Shown: positions 8,865-14,960 of the stretch, one piece after another
Numbering within the stretch: the stretch's first letter is position 1
Layout of the letters: each line of letters starts with the position of its first letter
From: JAVBNO01 sp031551485
Lineage (GTDB): Bacteria > Bacillota > Clostridia > Oscillospirales > Ruminococcaceae
Assembly (NCBI GenBank): GCA_031551485.1
Contig: JAVBNO010000086.1
Span: 1 to 18,077, forward strand
Direction: 5' to 3'
Length of the DNA: 18,077 nucleotides
The notes under the pieces: generated by a model
What the model was told of the DNA's origin: nothing
Databases searched by the model: none
Seen by the model: only the letters and a program-made list of their open reading frames with translations
Program-made: the position numbers and the translations under genes

Positions 8865-9932
8865 TTAAAATACTGCGTCGGGTTTAAAGTACTGGCTGAT
8901 ATTGGAAGGATTGACGCAAGCGGGTGTTGTGTTTACGACTCTGGGAAGATCTCTTTCGCCGCCGAGCCAACGAAGCGCATACTGCAGACCCATCAGGCCG
9001 CATTCGGCAGGATCATTCAGGCCGGATGCCAGATAGTTGGTACCCTCGTTAATCAGGGCCAATGCTTCTTTTTGGCCGTCGATGCCGACCACTTTGATCT
9101 GGCCTTCTTTGCCGATATTCTTAATGGCCTGAATGGCGCCCAAGCCCATGGAATCATTCTCGGCAAAAATCAGGTTGATGTCAGGAGCGGCCACAAGCAT
9201 ATCTTCCGCCGCTGTCAGACCGTTTTCAGTGGACCATCCACCGTTGTAGCTTTGGGTCAGCACACGGAAATTGGTGCTGTTGTTCTTTTGCAGCTGCCCT
9301 TCGGTCAAGCCCTGGATAAAGCCGCCTCTGCGACCCTGGCCAACCATGTTGCCCTCGTTGCCCGAAAGGAAACCGATGCGAATTTCACCGCTGACATTGT
9401 TGGCAACCCACTCGCCAACCAGGAAGCCGATGTTTTGGTTGTTGGATTGGACCAAGGTCACGTAGTTGGCCGCTTCGCTGACCGTTGTATCAATCAAAAA
9501 TACCGGAACCCCTTTGGAAACTGCGTTTTCACAGACCGGAATAATGCCTTCCGGATCCTGCGCATTGATGATCAGGGCGTCAACGCCTTTGGCAATCATG
9601 TCTTCCACATCCGCCATCTGCTTGCCCATGTCACCATCGGCCACTGTTGTGTAGAGGGTAATGCCCAATTTGTCACACTCGGCCTTAATGGCGGCTTCCT
9701 GGGCGGCAAAATAGGGGGCTCCCACCGTTTTCATAGAAAGACCAATGACGATTTGAGAAGGATCCGTTTTAATGGGGGCATTTGCCAATGCATCATTCGC
9801 TGTGGGTGCGGGGGCGGATTGTTGCGGTGTGGAGGCAGGTGCACCCTCGCTTGGGGCAGCGTCTGTCCCGGCACAGGCCACCAAACTTCCCAGCATGCAC
9901 AGAACCAGTAAACAAGTTAGAAACTTACGCAT
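8865..9932 (-). CDS. Sugar ABC transporter substrate-binding lipoprotein (RbsB/periplasmic-binding type 4)
   Basis: 355 residues. The signal segment ends in the lipobox LVAC (Cys20), followed by a low-complexity Ala/Pro/Ser/Thr linker (about 21-52). This anchors the binding domain outside the membrane. The domain starts at IVIGLSMKTVGAPYF and shows the expected blocks: ADGDMGKQMADVEDMIAKG, ALIINAQDPEGI, VFLIDTT, FAENDSMGLGA and VVGIDGQKEAL, all typical of the ribose/galactose-type family. The ligand is unknown; a pentose, polyol or related compound is likely. AAGGAGG lies 7 bases before the ATG. It is the third gene of the ABC set, 102 bp after the permease with no terminator between them. 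Confidence 0.95.
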   Translation of the reverse strand: MRKFLTCLLVLCMLGSLVACAGTDAAPSEGAPASTPQQSAPAPTANDALANAPIKTDPSQIVIGLSMKTVGAPYFAAQEAAIKAECDKLGITLYTTVADGDMGKQMADVEDMIAKGVDALIINAQDPEGIIPVCENAVSKGVPVFLIDTTVSEAANYVTLVQSNNQNIGFLVGEWVANNVSGEIRIGFLSGNEGNMVGQGRRGGFIQGLTEGQLQKNNSTNFRVLTQSYNGGWSTENGLTAAEDMLVAAPDINLIFAENDSMGLGAIQAIKNIGKEGQIKVVGIDGQKEALALINEGTNYLASGLNDPAECGLMGLQYALRWLGGERDLPRVVNTTPACVNPSNISQYFKPDAVF

Positions 9933-10034
9933 TTTTGTCCTCCTTAAGTTTGTTGTGTTCGATTTTCTTGGTTTTTTTGACCCTTGGTTTCCCGCTTCAC
10001 CCCCTTGTTTCTTTGTGTCTCAATTTGACAAAAA

Positions 10035-11024
10035 CTATATGGATGAAATGTCTTTTGTCTTTTTATAATCGGTTTGCAGCAGCACCGCCAGCAGTATGAT
10101 AATGCCCTTTAGCACCGACTGGGAATAGGCCTGGATATTCAGCAGGTTCATGATGTTGTTGATCATGCCAAGGGCCAGCACACCCATGATGGTGTTGAGC
10201 ACGGTTCCTTTGCCACCGTTGAGACGGGCCCCGCCGATGACGACGGCGGCAATCGCGTCCAGCTCAAACCCCTCGCCCACACCCGGCGAACCGATCTGCG
10301 CACGGGAAACGCTGATGATGCCCGCAACAGCGGCCAACACGGCCGACATGACATAGACGCTGATTATGTATTTATTCGTATTGACACCGGACAGCTTTAC
10401 GGCTGTTTCATTGCTGCCTACGGCCTGAACAAATCTTCCAAAGGGGGTGAACCGCTGTATAAGCGCCAGAGCAACGACCACCAAAATCACCAGCCAGGTG
10501 ACTTGGGGAATCTTGATGAAATCATTAATGGCGAATTTTTTCAGCACGTCATTGGTCAATATTGTCGGCCGTGCGCTTGAAACAATGAGCGCAATGCCTC
10601 GGGCAATTGTCATGCCGGCCAACGTCACCACGAAGGGCGCCAGCTTGCGGTCCGCCACCAAATACCCCTGAAAAGCCCCGAACATGCCGGCAATCAAAAG
10701 CATTAATAAAATGGAAGGAAAGAGAGGAAAACCAAAACCGCCGTTTGTGGTCTCAATGAGTTTAATAAAAACACAGCTGGTCAAGGCCACAACAGAACCG
10801 ACGGACAGATCGATACCACCGGTGAGAATGACAAAAAGCATTCCCATGCTGACCAGGGTCGGCATGGCAAGCTGGCGAAACAGGTTGGAAATATTTTGCG
10901 CAGAAAGGAATGATTTGGAAAGTGTTGCCGATACAATAAAAAGCACCAGCACAACAATTGTGGCAATGTATTTTTGAAATATCTTGAAAAAATCAATTTT
11001 CTTTTGTGCGTTCGTCTTATTCAT
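10035..11024 (-). CDS. Sugar ABC transporter permease (RbsC-like)
   Basis: 329 residues, mostly hydrophobic with about 8-10 membrane segments, of the BPD_transp_2 type. Family marks include GGIDLSVGS at 69-77, the cytoplasmic coupling loop GRFVQAVGSNETAVKLSGV at 196-214, and ELDAIAAVVIGG at 254-265. It forms the membrane channel that works with the neighbouring ATPase and binding lipoprotein. The ATG has GGAGG 9 bases upstream and overlaps the end of the ATPase gene by 8 bp, so translation is probably coupled. Confidence 0.95.
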   Translation of the reverse strand: MNKTNAQKKIDFFKIFQKYIATIVVLVLFIVSATLSKSFLSAQNISNLFRQLAMPTLVSMGMLFVILTGGIDLSVGSVVALTSCVFIKLIETTNGGFGFPLFPSILLMLLIAGMFGAFQGYLVADRKLAPFVVTLAGMTIARGIALIVSSARPTILTNDVLKKFAINDFIKIPQVTWLVILVVVALALIQRFTPFGRFVQAVGSNETAVKLSGVNTNKYIISVYVMSAVLAAVAGIISVSRAQIGSPGVGEGFELDAIAAVVIGGARLNGGKGTVLNTIMGVLALGMINNIMNLLNIQAYSQSVLKGIIILLAVLLQTDYKKTKDISSI

Positions 11025-12516
11025 TTGTGTTTTCCTCCAATATCAGCTGCATAATATTTTTTTCAGAAAACTTGTCTTTGGGAAGTTCACCCTTGACTTT
11101 GCCCGCATTCATGACGATCAAACGATCACACATGCCCATCAGCTCCATCATCTCCGACGAAATCATGATGATGGCATAGCCCTGGGTCGCCAAATCGTTA
11201 ATTAAACGATAGATTTCCACTTTGGTGCCAATATCCACACCCCGCGTCGGTTCATCCATGATGATGACTTTTGCGTCTGTGTTAAACCATTTGGCAATGA
11301 CCACCTTCTGCTGGTTCCCGCCGCTGAGGCTGCCCACGCTGGCGTCAATGCTTTCCGCCTTTAGCTGCAATTGATCCGAGAGAGCAGCCGCAATGCTGTT
11401 TTCTTTCTTGGCCGCAATCAGACCAACCGCGTTCAGCGCCTTTTTGATATTGGTGATGGTCATATTGCTTTTGATCGGCAAATCGGGCACCAGGCCCTGT
11501 TCCTTCCTGCTTTCCGGAATTAACGCAATGCCACTGCGAACCGCTTTGACAGTTGAGCGAAAATTGACCGGCTGTTGAAAGTAATATATCTTGCCCGTTT
11601 TGCGGCGGTCGGCGCCAAACAAAGCCAGCGCCACCTCCGAGCGTCCGCTTCCCACCAACCCTGCAAGTCCCAACACTTCCCCCGCATGCACGGCAAAGGA
11701 AACATTCTGGTACACATTTCCATTGGAGAAGTTTTCAATGCGAAGCGCTTCTTCGCCTTTGGAAATGTTTCTGTCGGGGTAAATGGTCGAAAGCTCGCGT
11801 CCTATCATCAATTCAATGACTTGATTCATGGTCACGTCGGCGCACCGGTTGACGCCTGTCACCTCGCCGTCCCGGAGGGTGGTAATGGTGTCGCCAATTT
11901 TAAATATTTCTTCCAGGCGATGTGAAATGTAGATGATGCTGACGCCTTTGTCCTTCAGCCGGGCCAACACCTCAAACAGCAGCTGTGTTTCTTTGTCGTT
12001 TAACAGCGCCGTCGGTTCATCCAATATGAGAACCTTTACATTTTTGGAAACCACTTTCGCAATTTCGACAATTTGCTGATAAGCCACGCTGAGATCGTCC
12101 ACAATGGACCGGGAATCGATTTCGAAACCAATGCCGCGTACAATTTCGTCCGCTTCGCGGTAGAGCTGCTGCCAGTTAATCCATTTATGGTCGTCCAGGC
12201 TTTCCATAAAAATATTCTCCGCAACGGTGAGATCCTTTACCAGCTCAACCTCTTGATATACAATCCCAATGCCGAGTTGTTTTCCCTTGCGCGGAGAATC
12301 AATATTGACTTCTTTGCCGTCAATGTAAATGGTTCCGGAGTCCATTTTATAAGTGCCGGCGAGTATCTTCATCAGTGTGGACTTTCCCGCACCGTTTTCT
12401 CCGACAAAACAATGTATCTCGCCCGGTTTTACGCGAAGGTTCACGTTCTTCAGCGCACATATGCCGCCAAAGCGTTTCTCCACATTTTTCATTTCAATTC
12501 TATATTCGGCACTCAT
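11017..12516 (-). CDS. Sugar ABC transporter ATP-binding protein, two fused ATPase domains (RbsA/MglA-like)
   Basis: 499 residues with two ABC domains. In the first, Walker A is GENGAGKST (39-47) and Walker B LILDEP (163-168), with a degenerate signature around LSVAYQQ (142-148). In the second, the Walker A-like GLVGSGRSE (286-294) has Arg in place of the invariant Lys, the signature LSGGNQQ is at 397-403, and Walker B IIMDEP at 418-423. This asymmetry is normal for the family. It powers uptake through the neighbouring permease. I start it at the ATG at 12516, with GAGGAG 8 bases upstream; an in-frame GTG at 12522 lies only 2 bases from that site. It follows the RidA-family gene by 46 bp. Confidence 0.95.
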   Translation of the reverse strand: MSAEYRIEMKNVEKRFGGICALKNVNLRVKPGEIHCFVGENGAGKSTLMKILAGTYKMDSGTIYIDGKEVNIDSPRKGKQLGIGIVYQEVELVKDLTVAENIFMESLDDHKWINWQQLYREADEIVRGIGFEIDSRSIVDDLSVAYQQIVEIAKVVSKNVKVLILDEPTALLNDKETQLLFEVLARLKDKGVSIIYISHRLEEIFKIGDTITTLRDGEVTGVNRCADVTMNQVIELMIGRELSTIYPDRNISKGEEALRIENFSNGNVYQNVSFAVHAGEVLGLAGLVGSGRSEVALALFGADRRKTGKIYYFQQPVNFRSTVKAVRSGIALIPESRKEQGLVPDLPIKSNMTITNIKKALNAVGLIAAKKENSIAAALSDQLQLKAESIDASVGSLSGGNQQKVVIAKWFNTDAKVIIMDEPTRGVDIGTKVEIYRLINDLATQGYAIIMISSEMMELMGMCDRLIVMNAGKVKGELPKDKFSEKNIMQLILEENTNE

Positions 12517-12562
12517 TTGCACTACTCCTCAAACCAAACATCATGGGCCATTAAGCATGAAG

Positions 12563-13024
12563 TTATTGAAAGGCGACAATGCCTTCAATTTCCACAGAAA
12601 TGTTTCCCGGCAAGACTGCAACGCCGACAGCCGACCGGGAGGGACAGCCGACATGTTCGCCAAAAACCGAGACGAGCAACTGCGTCGCCCCATCCGCCAC
12701 TTTCGGCTGTTCGAAGAAATCGGGATCGCTTGATACATAGACCAGCAGCTTTACAAAGGAGACAATTCTGTTTAAATCGCCCAGCTCATTCTCGACAACC
12801 GCGAGAAAATTGAGCATCGTATCGGCGGCGGCCCGCCGTGCCTGCTCTAATGTAACGTCGCGCCCGACCTTGCCACGGGCGCCTTTTCCTCCAATGACGC
12901 AGCCGCACCCCGATACATAAAGCATATTTTGTCCAAAGCTTTTACAGCCTACAAATTGTCCGGCATTTGGGGGCGCAACGGGGAGGTGAAAGCCCAAATG
13001 GCGAATCGCATCATAAACGTCCAT
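12563..13024 (-). CDS. RidA/YjgF/YER057c/UK114 family protein
   Basis: 153 residues, somewhat longer than classic RidA (about 125-130), as in the YjgF-like subgroup with an N-terminal extension. The C-terminal family block PSRSAVGVAVLP (128-139) followed by ISVEIEG carries the Arg130 equivalent to the carboxylate-binding arginine. RidA proteins hydrolyse reactive enamine/imine intermediates to keto acids, and some relatives act on other imines. The substrate here is unknown. AAGGA lies 7 bases before the ATG. It is the first gene before an ATPase-permease-binding protein set, the position held by RbsD in classical ribose operons. This suggests a role in handling the imported compound or its products. 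Confidence 0.9.
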   Translation of the reverse strand: MDVYDAIRHLGFHLPVAPPNAGQFVGCKSFGQNMLYVSGCGCVIGGKGARGKVGRDVTLEQARRAAADTMLNFLAVVENELGDLNRIVSFVKLLVYVSSDPDFFEQPKVADGATQLLVSVFGEHVGCPSRSAVGVAVLPGNISVEIEGIVAFQ

Positions 13025-13055
13025 TCAATCATCCTTACAGGCATTCTGAGATGGA

Positions 13056-13083
13056 ATTATATGTAATATTTTCATAATTTCAT
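13056..13083 (-). promoter_or_regulatory. Putative promoter of the RidA-ABC transporter operon
   Basis: On the minus strand a perfect -10 TATAAT (13056-13061) lies about 30 bp before the RidA start, with a weak -35 ATGAAA (13078-13083) at 16-bp spacing. The region is very AT-rich, so the -35 is uncertain and activation by a regulator is possible. Confidence 0.45.
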
Positions 13084-13182
13084 TTCACATTTTTCCATAA
13101 AAATATAGTATAATGATAATATCCTATTTCGTGGCCACCGTAAAGTACGCACTTTTTTGTGCCCTGGTTACAAGAATGTAAC
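13084..13182 (+). promoter_or_regulatory. Plus-strand promoter-like boxes followed by a cluster of dyads, with no gene behind them
   Basis: TTCACA (13084-13089) and TATAAT (13109-13114) are 19 bp apart on the plus strand. Downstream are AAAGT-N4-ACTTT (13142-13155), GCAC-T6-GTGC (13149-13162) and GTTAC-N6-GTAAC (13167-13182). Nothing resembling a plus-strand gene follows before the terminator at 13257. From memory, similar clusters lie upstream of HxlR-regulated genes in Clostridia. It may therefore be an operator region now serving the divergent RidA promoter, or the remnant of a lost gene. Confidence 0.35.
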
Positions 13183-13256
13183 TTGGCGCCGGAGCAACGA
13201 CGTGAGCCGAGAGATATTCGTCAGATTTTTCCCCTTTCGCTGCTGTTGAGAAAATG

Positions 13257-13296
13257 AAAACGCCTTGAGGACCTGATTGAGACCTCAAGGCGTTTT
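13257..13296 (-). terminator. Intrinsic terminator of the AEC permease gene
   Basis: A perfect 14-bp stem (13257-13270 with 13283-13296, 12-base loop) has A4 on one side and T4 on the other, so it can act on both strands. It lies 25 bp after the permease stop on the minus strand and would also stop any plus-strand transcript from the orphan promoter region at 13084. Confidence 0.85.
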
Positions 13297-13320
13297 GGAT
13301 TCAAGATTGGATCAAGGGGC

Positions 13321-14280
13321 TTAGCGGGGAAACAAGACAATCATGCCGGTAAACAGAATCAAAAATACCAGAATATTCAAAGAAATGACATTGAGGGCAA
13401 AATGCTTCTCCTCCTGCGCCTCATCTTGAATCAGAAGAGCGCCCACAAAGAAGGGAGGCAACATAAACATGGTGTAAACGGCGGTAGTAAAAAGGCTTTC
13501 CAGGTGAAACAACCGGTTGATGACAAACACATTGAGCAGGGTGGCGACAGCCATCATAATGGCCATGCGCAGGCAGACAACCCCCAGCGGCTTTTTAAGG
13601 TTGCGCAAATCAATTTTCGTTTCGTACCCAATGATCATACACATCAGCGGGGTTGTCAACGCGGCGATTAAGCCAAAGCTTTCCAGCACCGCATTAAGCG
13701 GCGGCACCGCCCGGATGACTTCCACGGCACCGATACTTTTGAGCCCGATGGCCAGCACCGAAGCCCAAACATAGGGGTTCTTTAAAAAGGACAAGAGCAA
13801 TTTTGACGGCGACGCGACCGCTTTGCCGTTGGTAATTTGCATATAGGCGACAAAGATTAAGGAAAAAAACAGCGTTTGCCCCAAATCCAACACGACAATA
13901 GGGTAAATATTCTGCTGGCCAAATACCACCGCCAAAACACCATACCCGATCATGCCGTTTTCGTAGCTGGTAAACAAGGCCGGCAAATAACGGTTGGGGG
14001 AACCGGAAAGCCGCTTGATAAGCTGGCCCACCAACAAGAGCGCCGTTGTAACGACAAAGACAATCAGGGCCAGCCATAGATATTGGGCACTGAAGTCCAC
14101 ATTGATCAGGGAGGTGAAAATGACCAGAGGCAAAGCGATATTGACAACAATTTTTTTGATATCCCTGACAGCTTCAGTCGTGATATATCGTGTGCGCTGG
14201 AAAACAGCACCCAGCAAAATCAGTAAAATAATCGGCAATATTTTTGAGACAATTTCGAGTGTTTCTTTCATTAATGACAC
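13321..14280 (-). CDS. AEC (auxin efflux carrier) family transporter
   Basis: 319 residues with about ten hydrophobic segments in two halves, as expected for the AEC/BART family. The N-terminal family motif NIALPLVIFTSL is at 47-58 and the central polar loop lies around residues 150-165. Bacterial members export or import small organic acids such as malate; the substrate here is unknown. The GTG at 14280 has AAGGA about 5 bases upstream, while an in-frame ATG at 14271 would be too far from it, so GTG is favoured. It is monocistronic, with a promoter-like region upstream and a strong terminator downstream. Confidence 0.9.
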   Translation of the reverse strand: MSLMKETLEIVSKILPIILLILLGAVFQRTRYITTEAVRDIKKIVVNIALPLVIFTSLINVDFSAQYLWLALIVFVVTTALLLVGQLIKRLSGSPNRYLPALFTSYENGMIGYGVLAVVFGQQNIYPIVVLDLGQTLFFSLIFVAYMQITNGKAVASPSKLLLSFLKNPYVWASVLAIGLKSIGAVEVIRAVPPLNAVLESFGLIAALTTPLMCMIIGYETKIDLRNLKKPLGVVCLRMAIMMAVATLLNVFVINRLFHLESLFTTAVYTMFMLPPFFVGALLIQDEAQEEKHFALNVISLNILVFLILFTGMIVLFPR

Positions 14281-14300
14281 CGTTTTCCTTTAGGATATAG

Positions 14301-14315
14301 TTTCATATTGTGAAA
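14301..14315. promoter_or_regulatory. Dyad TTTCA-N5-TGAAA in the AEC leader, candidate operator
   Basis: TTTCATATTGTGAAA lies between the AEC promoter-like boxes (14342-14371) and the start codon, at a place where a bound protein would block transcription. It is a short 5+5 dyad in AT-rich DNA, so it could be chance. Confidence 0.3.
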
Positions 14316-14341
14316 TCATTTTTCGCAACATGAACATAGAA

Positions 14342-14371
14342 ATAGTATCATATTTTTACCCCTATGTGCAA
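14342..14371 (-). promoter_or_regulatory. Putative promoter of the AEC permease gene
   Basis: On the minus strand an extended -10, TGATACTAT (hexamer TACTAT at 14342-14347), has TTGCAC (14366-14371) 18 bp upstream. The TG extension makes up for a weak -35. It lies about 60 bp before the gene start. Confidence 0.45.
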
Positions 14372-14375
14372 CTGG

Positions 14376-14560
14376 TTTCCAGGGGGTGTTCTCACTTTTC
14401 CTCTTGGCCCGGTTATCTTGGCCACACGGTGGCGATGGGAATCGTATGCCGCGAAGGCGAAACGCTTTTATCATTTTTAAAGTCACACTGCGGGCCGACC
14501 TTTATTAATGGGCTCATATGTGATCAATTGGTGAAAATTCATAGTTAACATCCGAAAAGT
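14376..14560. other. Non-coding stretch between the divergent AEC and surface-protein units
   Basis: More GC-rich than its AT-rich flanks. It contains a small hairpin CTGG-TTT-CCAG near 14371-14381 and a repeated CTTGGCC (14403, 14418). Short open frames cross it on both strands (for example a 34-codon minus frame at 14413-14517), but none has a ribosome binding site. I see no gene here. Confidence 0.4.
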
Positions 14561-14576
14561 TTGTAAGCAATTATAA

Positions 14577-14604
14577 TTGACATATTCATGCAAAATGTTA
14601 CAAT
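14577..14604 (+). promoter_or_regulatory. Strong sigma-A type promoter
   Basis: A perfect -35 TTGACA (14577-14582), a 16-bp spacer and -10 TACAAT (14599-14604, 5 of 6) on the plus strand. Transcription should begin near 14611. It drives the short unit that ends at the terminator at 14729-14750 and, if that is read through, the surface-protein gene at 14961. Confidence 0.7.
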
Positions 14605-14610
14605 TATTTA

Positions 14611-14752
14611 CAAGAAGGCAAGCAAGTGGGATTGCGTGACAATGAGGAGATTGCATCATGGGTTGTGGGTACATGGGCAGTTATTTGTTGGGATTCATTT
14701 TGTTAAAAAGATATCAATTGTTGTATGGGAGAGCCTTGGGCTCTCTTTTTGT
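14611..14752 (+). ncRNA. Predicted short transcript: small RNA or attenuated leader of the surface-protein operon
   Basis: This is the roughly 140-base RNA expected between the promoter at 14577-14604 and the intrinsic terminator at 14729-14750. It includes CAAT-GAGGAG-ATTG (14641-14654), a small hairpin that would place a Shine-Dalgarno sequence in its loop. I do not recognise a known RNA family. It could be an independent small RNA, the mRNA of the 41-codon ORF it contains, or a leader that limits transcription into the gene 210 bp downstream. No clear antiterminator pairing was seen by eye. Confidence 0.4.
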
Positions 14753-14783
14753 TTGTACGCCCAAAAGTGGACAAATCAGTTAA
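14658..14783 (+). CDS. Small hydrophobic ORF whose frame passes through a terminator
   Basis: A 41-codon ORF beginning MGCGYMGSYLLGF, with GAGGAG at 14644-14649 exactly 8 bases before the ATG and a strong promoter just upstream. Residues 5-24 are hydrophobic with a KR pair at 17-18, so a short membrane segment is possible. The intrinsic terminator (14729-14750) falls on codons 24-31, so a terminated transcript would lack the stop codon at 14781-14783. Such non-stop mRNAs are known for tmRNA-controlled rescue factors (arfA, brfA), though this peptide does not resemble them. The ORF could equally be fortuitous or a leader peptide. Not recognised. Confidence 0.35.
   Translation: MGCGYMGSYLLGFILLKRYQLLYGRALGSLFVCTPKSGQIS
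14729..14750 (+). terminator. Intrinsic terminator upstream of the surface-protein gene
   Basis: GAGAGCC (14729-14735) pairs with GGCTCTC (14739-14745) around a TTG loop, directly followed by TTTTTG TTTG on the plus strand. It lies about 125 bp after the promoter at 14577 and 210 bp before the surface-protein start. Confidence 0.8.
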
Positions 14784-14908
14784 AAAGGGACGTTCCTTAT
14801 TGAATTCATGGGGAAACAGCAATTTCTTGAGAATGGTTGTTTTTTTATTTTCTGCTGTCTGAATGCATGAACCTATTGAACTGGCTTATTGAAACAAGGC
14901 ATTATTGA

Positions 14909-14937
14909 TTGTTCATACGCCGATGAAAAGATATGAT
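14909..14937 (+). promoter_or_regulatory. Possible second promoter directly upstream of the surface-protein gene
   Basis: TTGTTC (14909-14914) and TATGAT (14932-14937) are 17 bp apart on the plus strand, giving a very short leader of about 17 bases. The -35 is weak, matching at 3 of 6 positions. Without it, expression would depend on read-through of the terminator at 14729-14750. Confidence 0.3.
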
Positions 14938-14960
14938 TTAATATGAAGGAGGAAGAAAGC

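Noticed and set aside
14413..14517. 34-codon minus-strand ORF (begins MSPLIKVGPQ) in the non-coding stretch
   Set aside because: Polar, with no ribosome binding site or promoter. It felt vaguely like a recurring small peptide, but I cannot support that.
14330..14548. 72-codon plus-strand ORF
   Set aside because: No ribosome binding site, overlaps the AEC promoter region, and the peptide has no recognisable features.
14588..14803. 71-codon plus-strand ORF overlapping the small ORF at 14658
   Set aside because: Its start lies upstream of the predicted transcription start and has no ribosome binding site.
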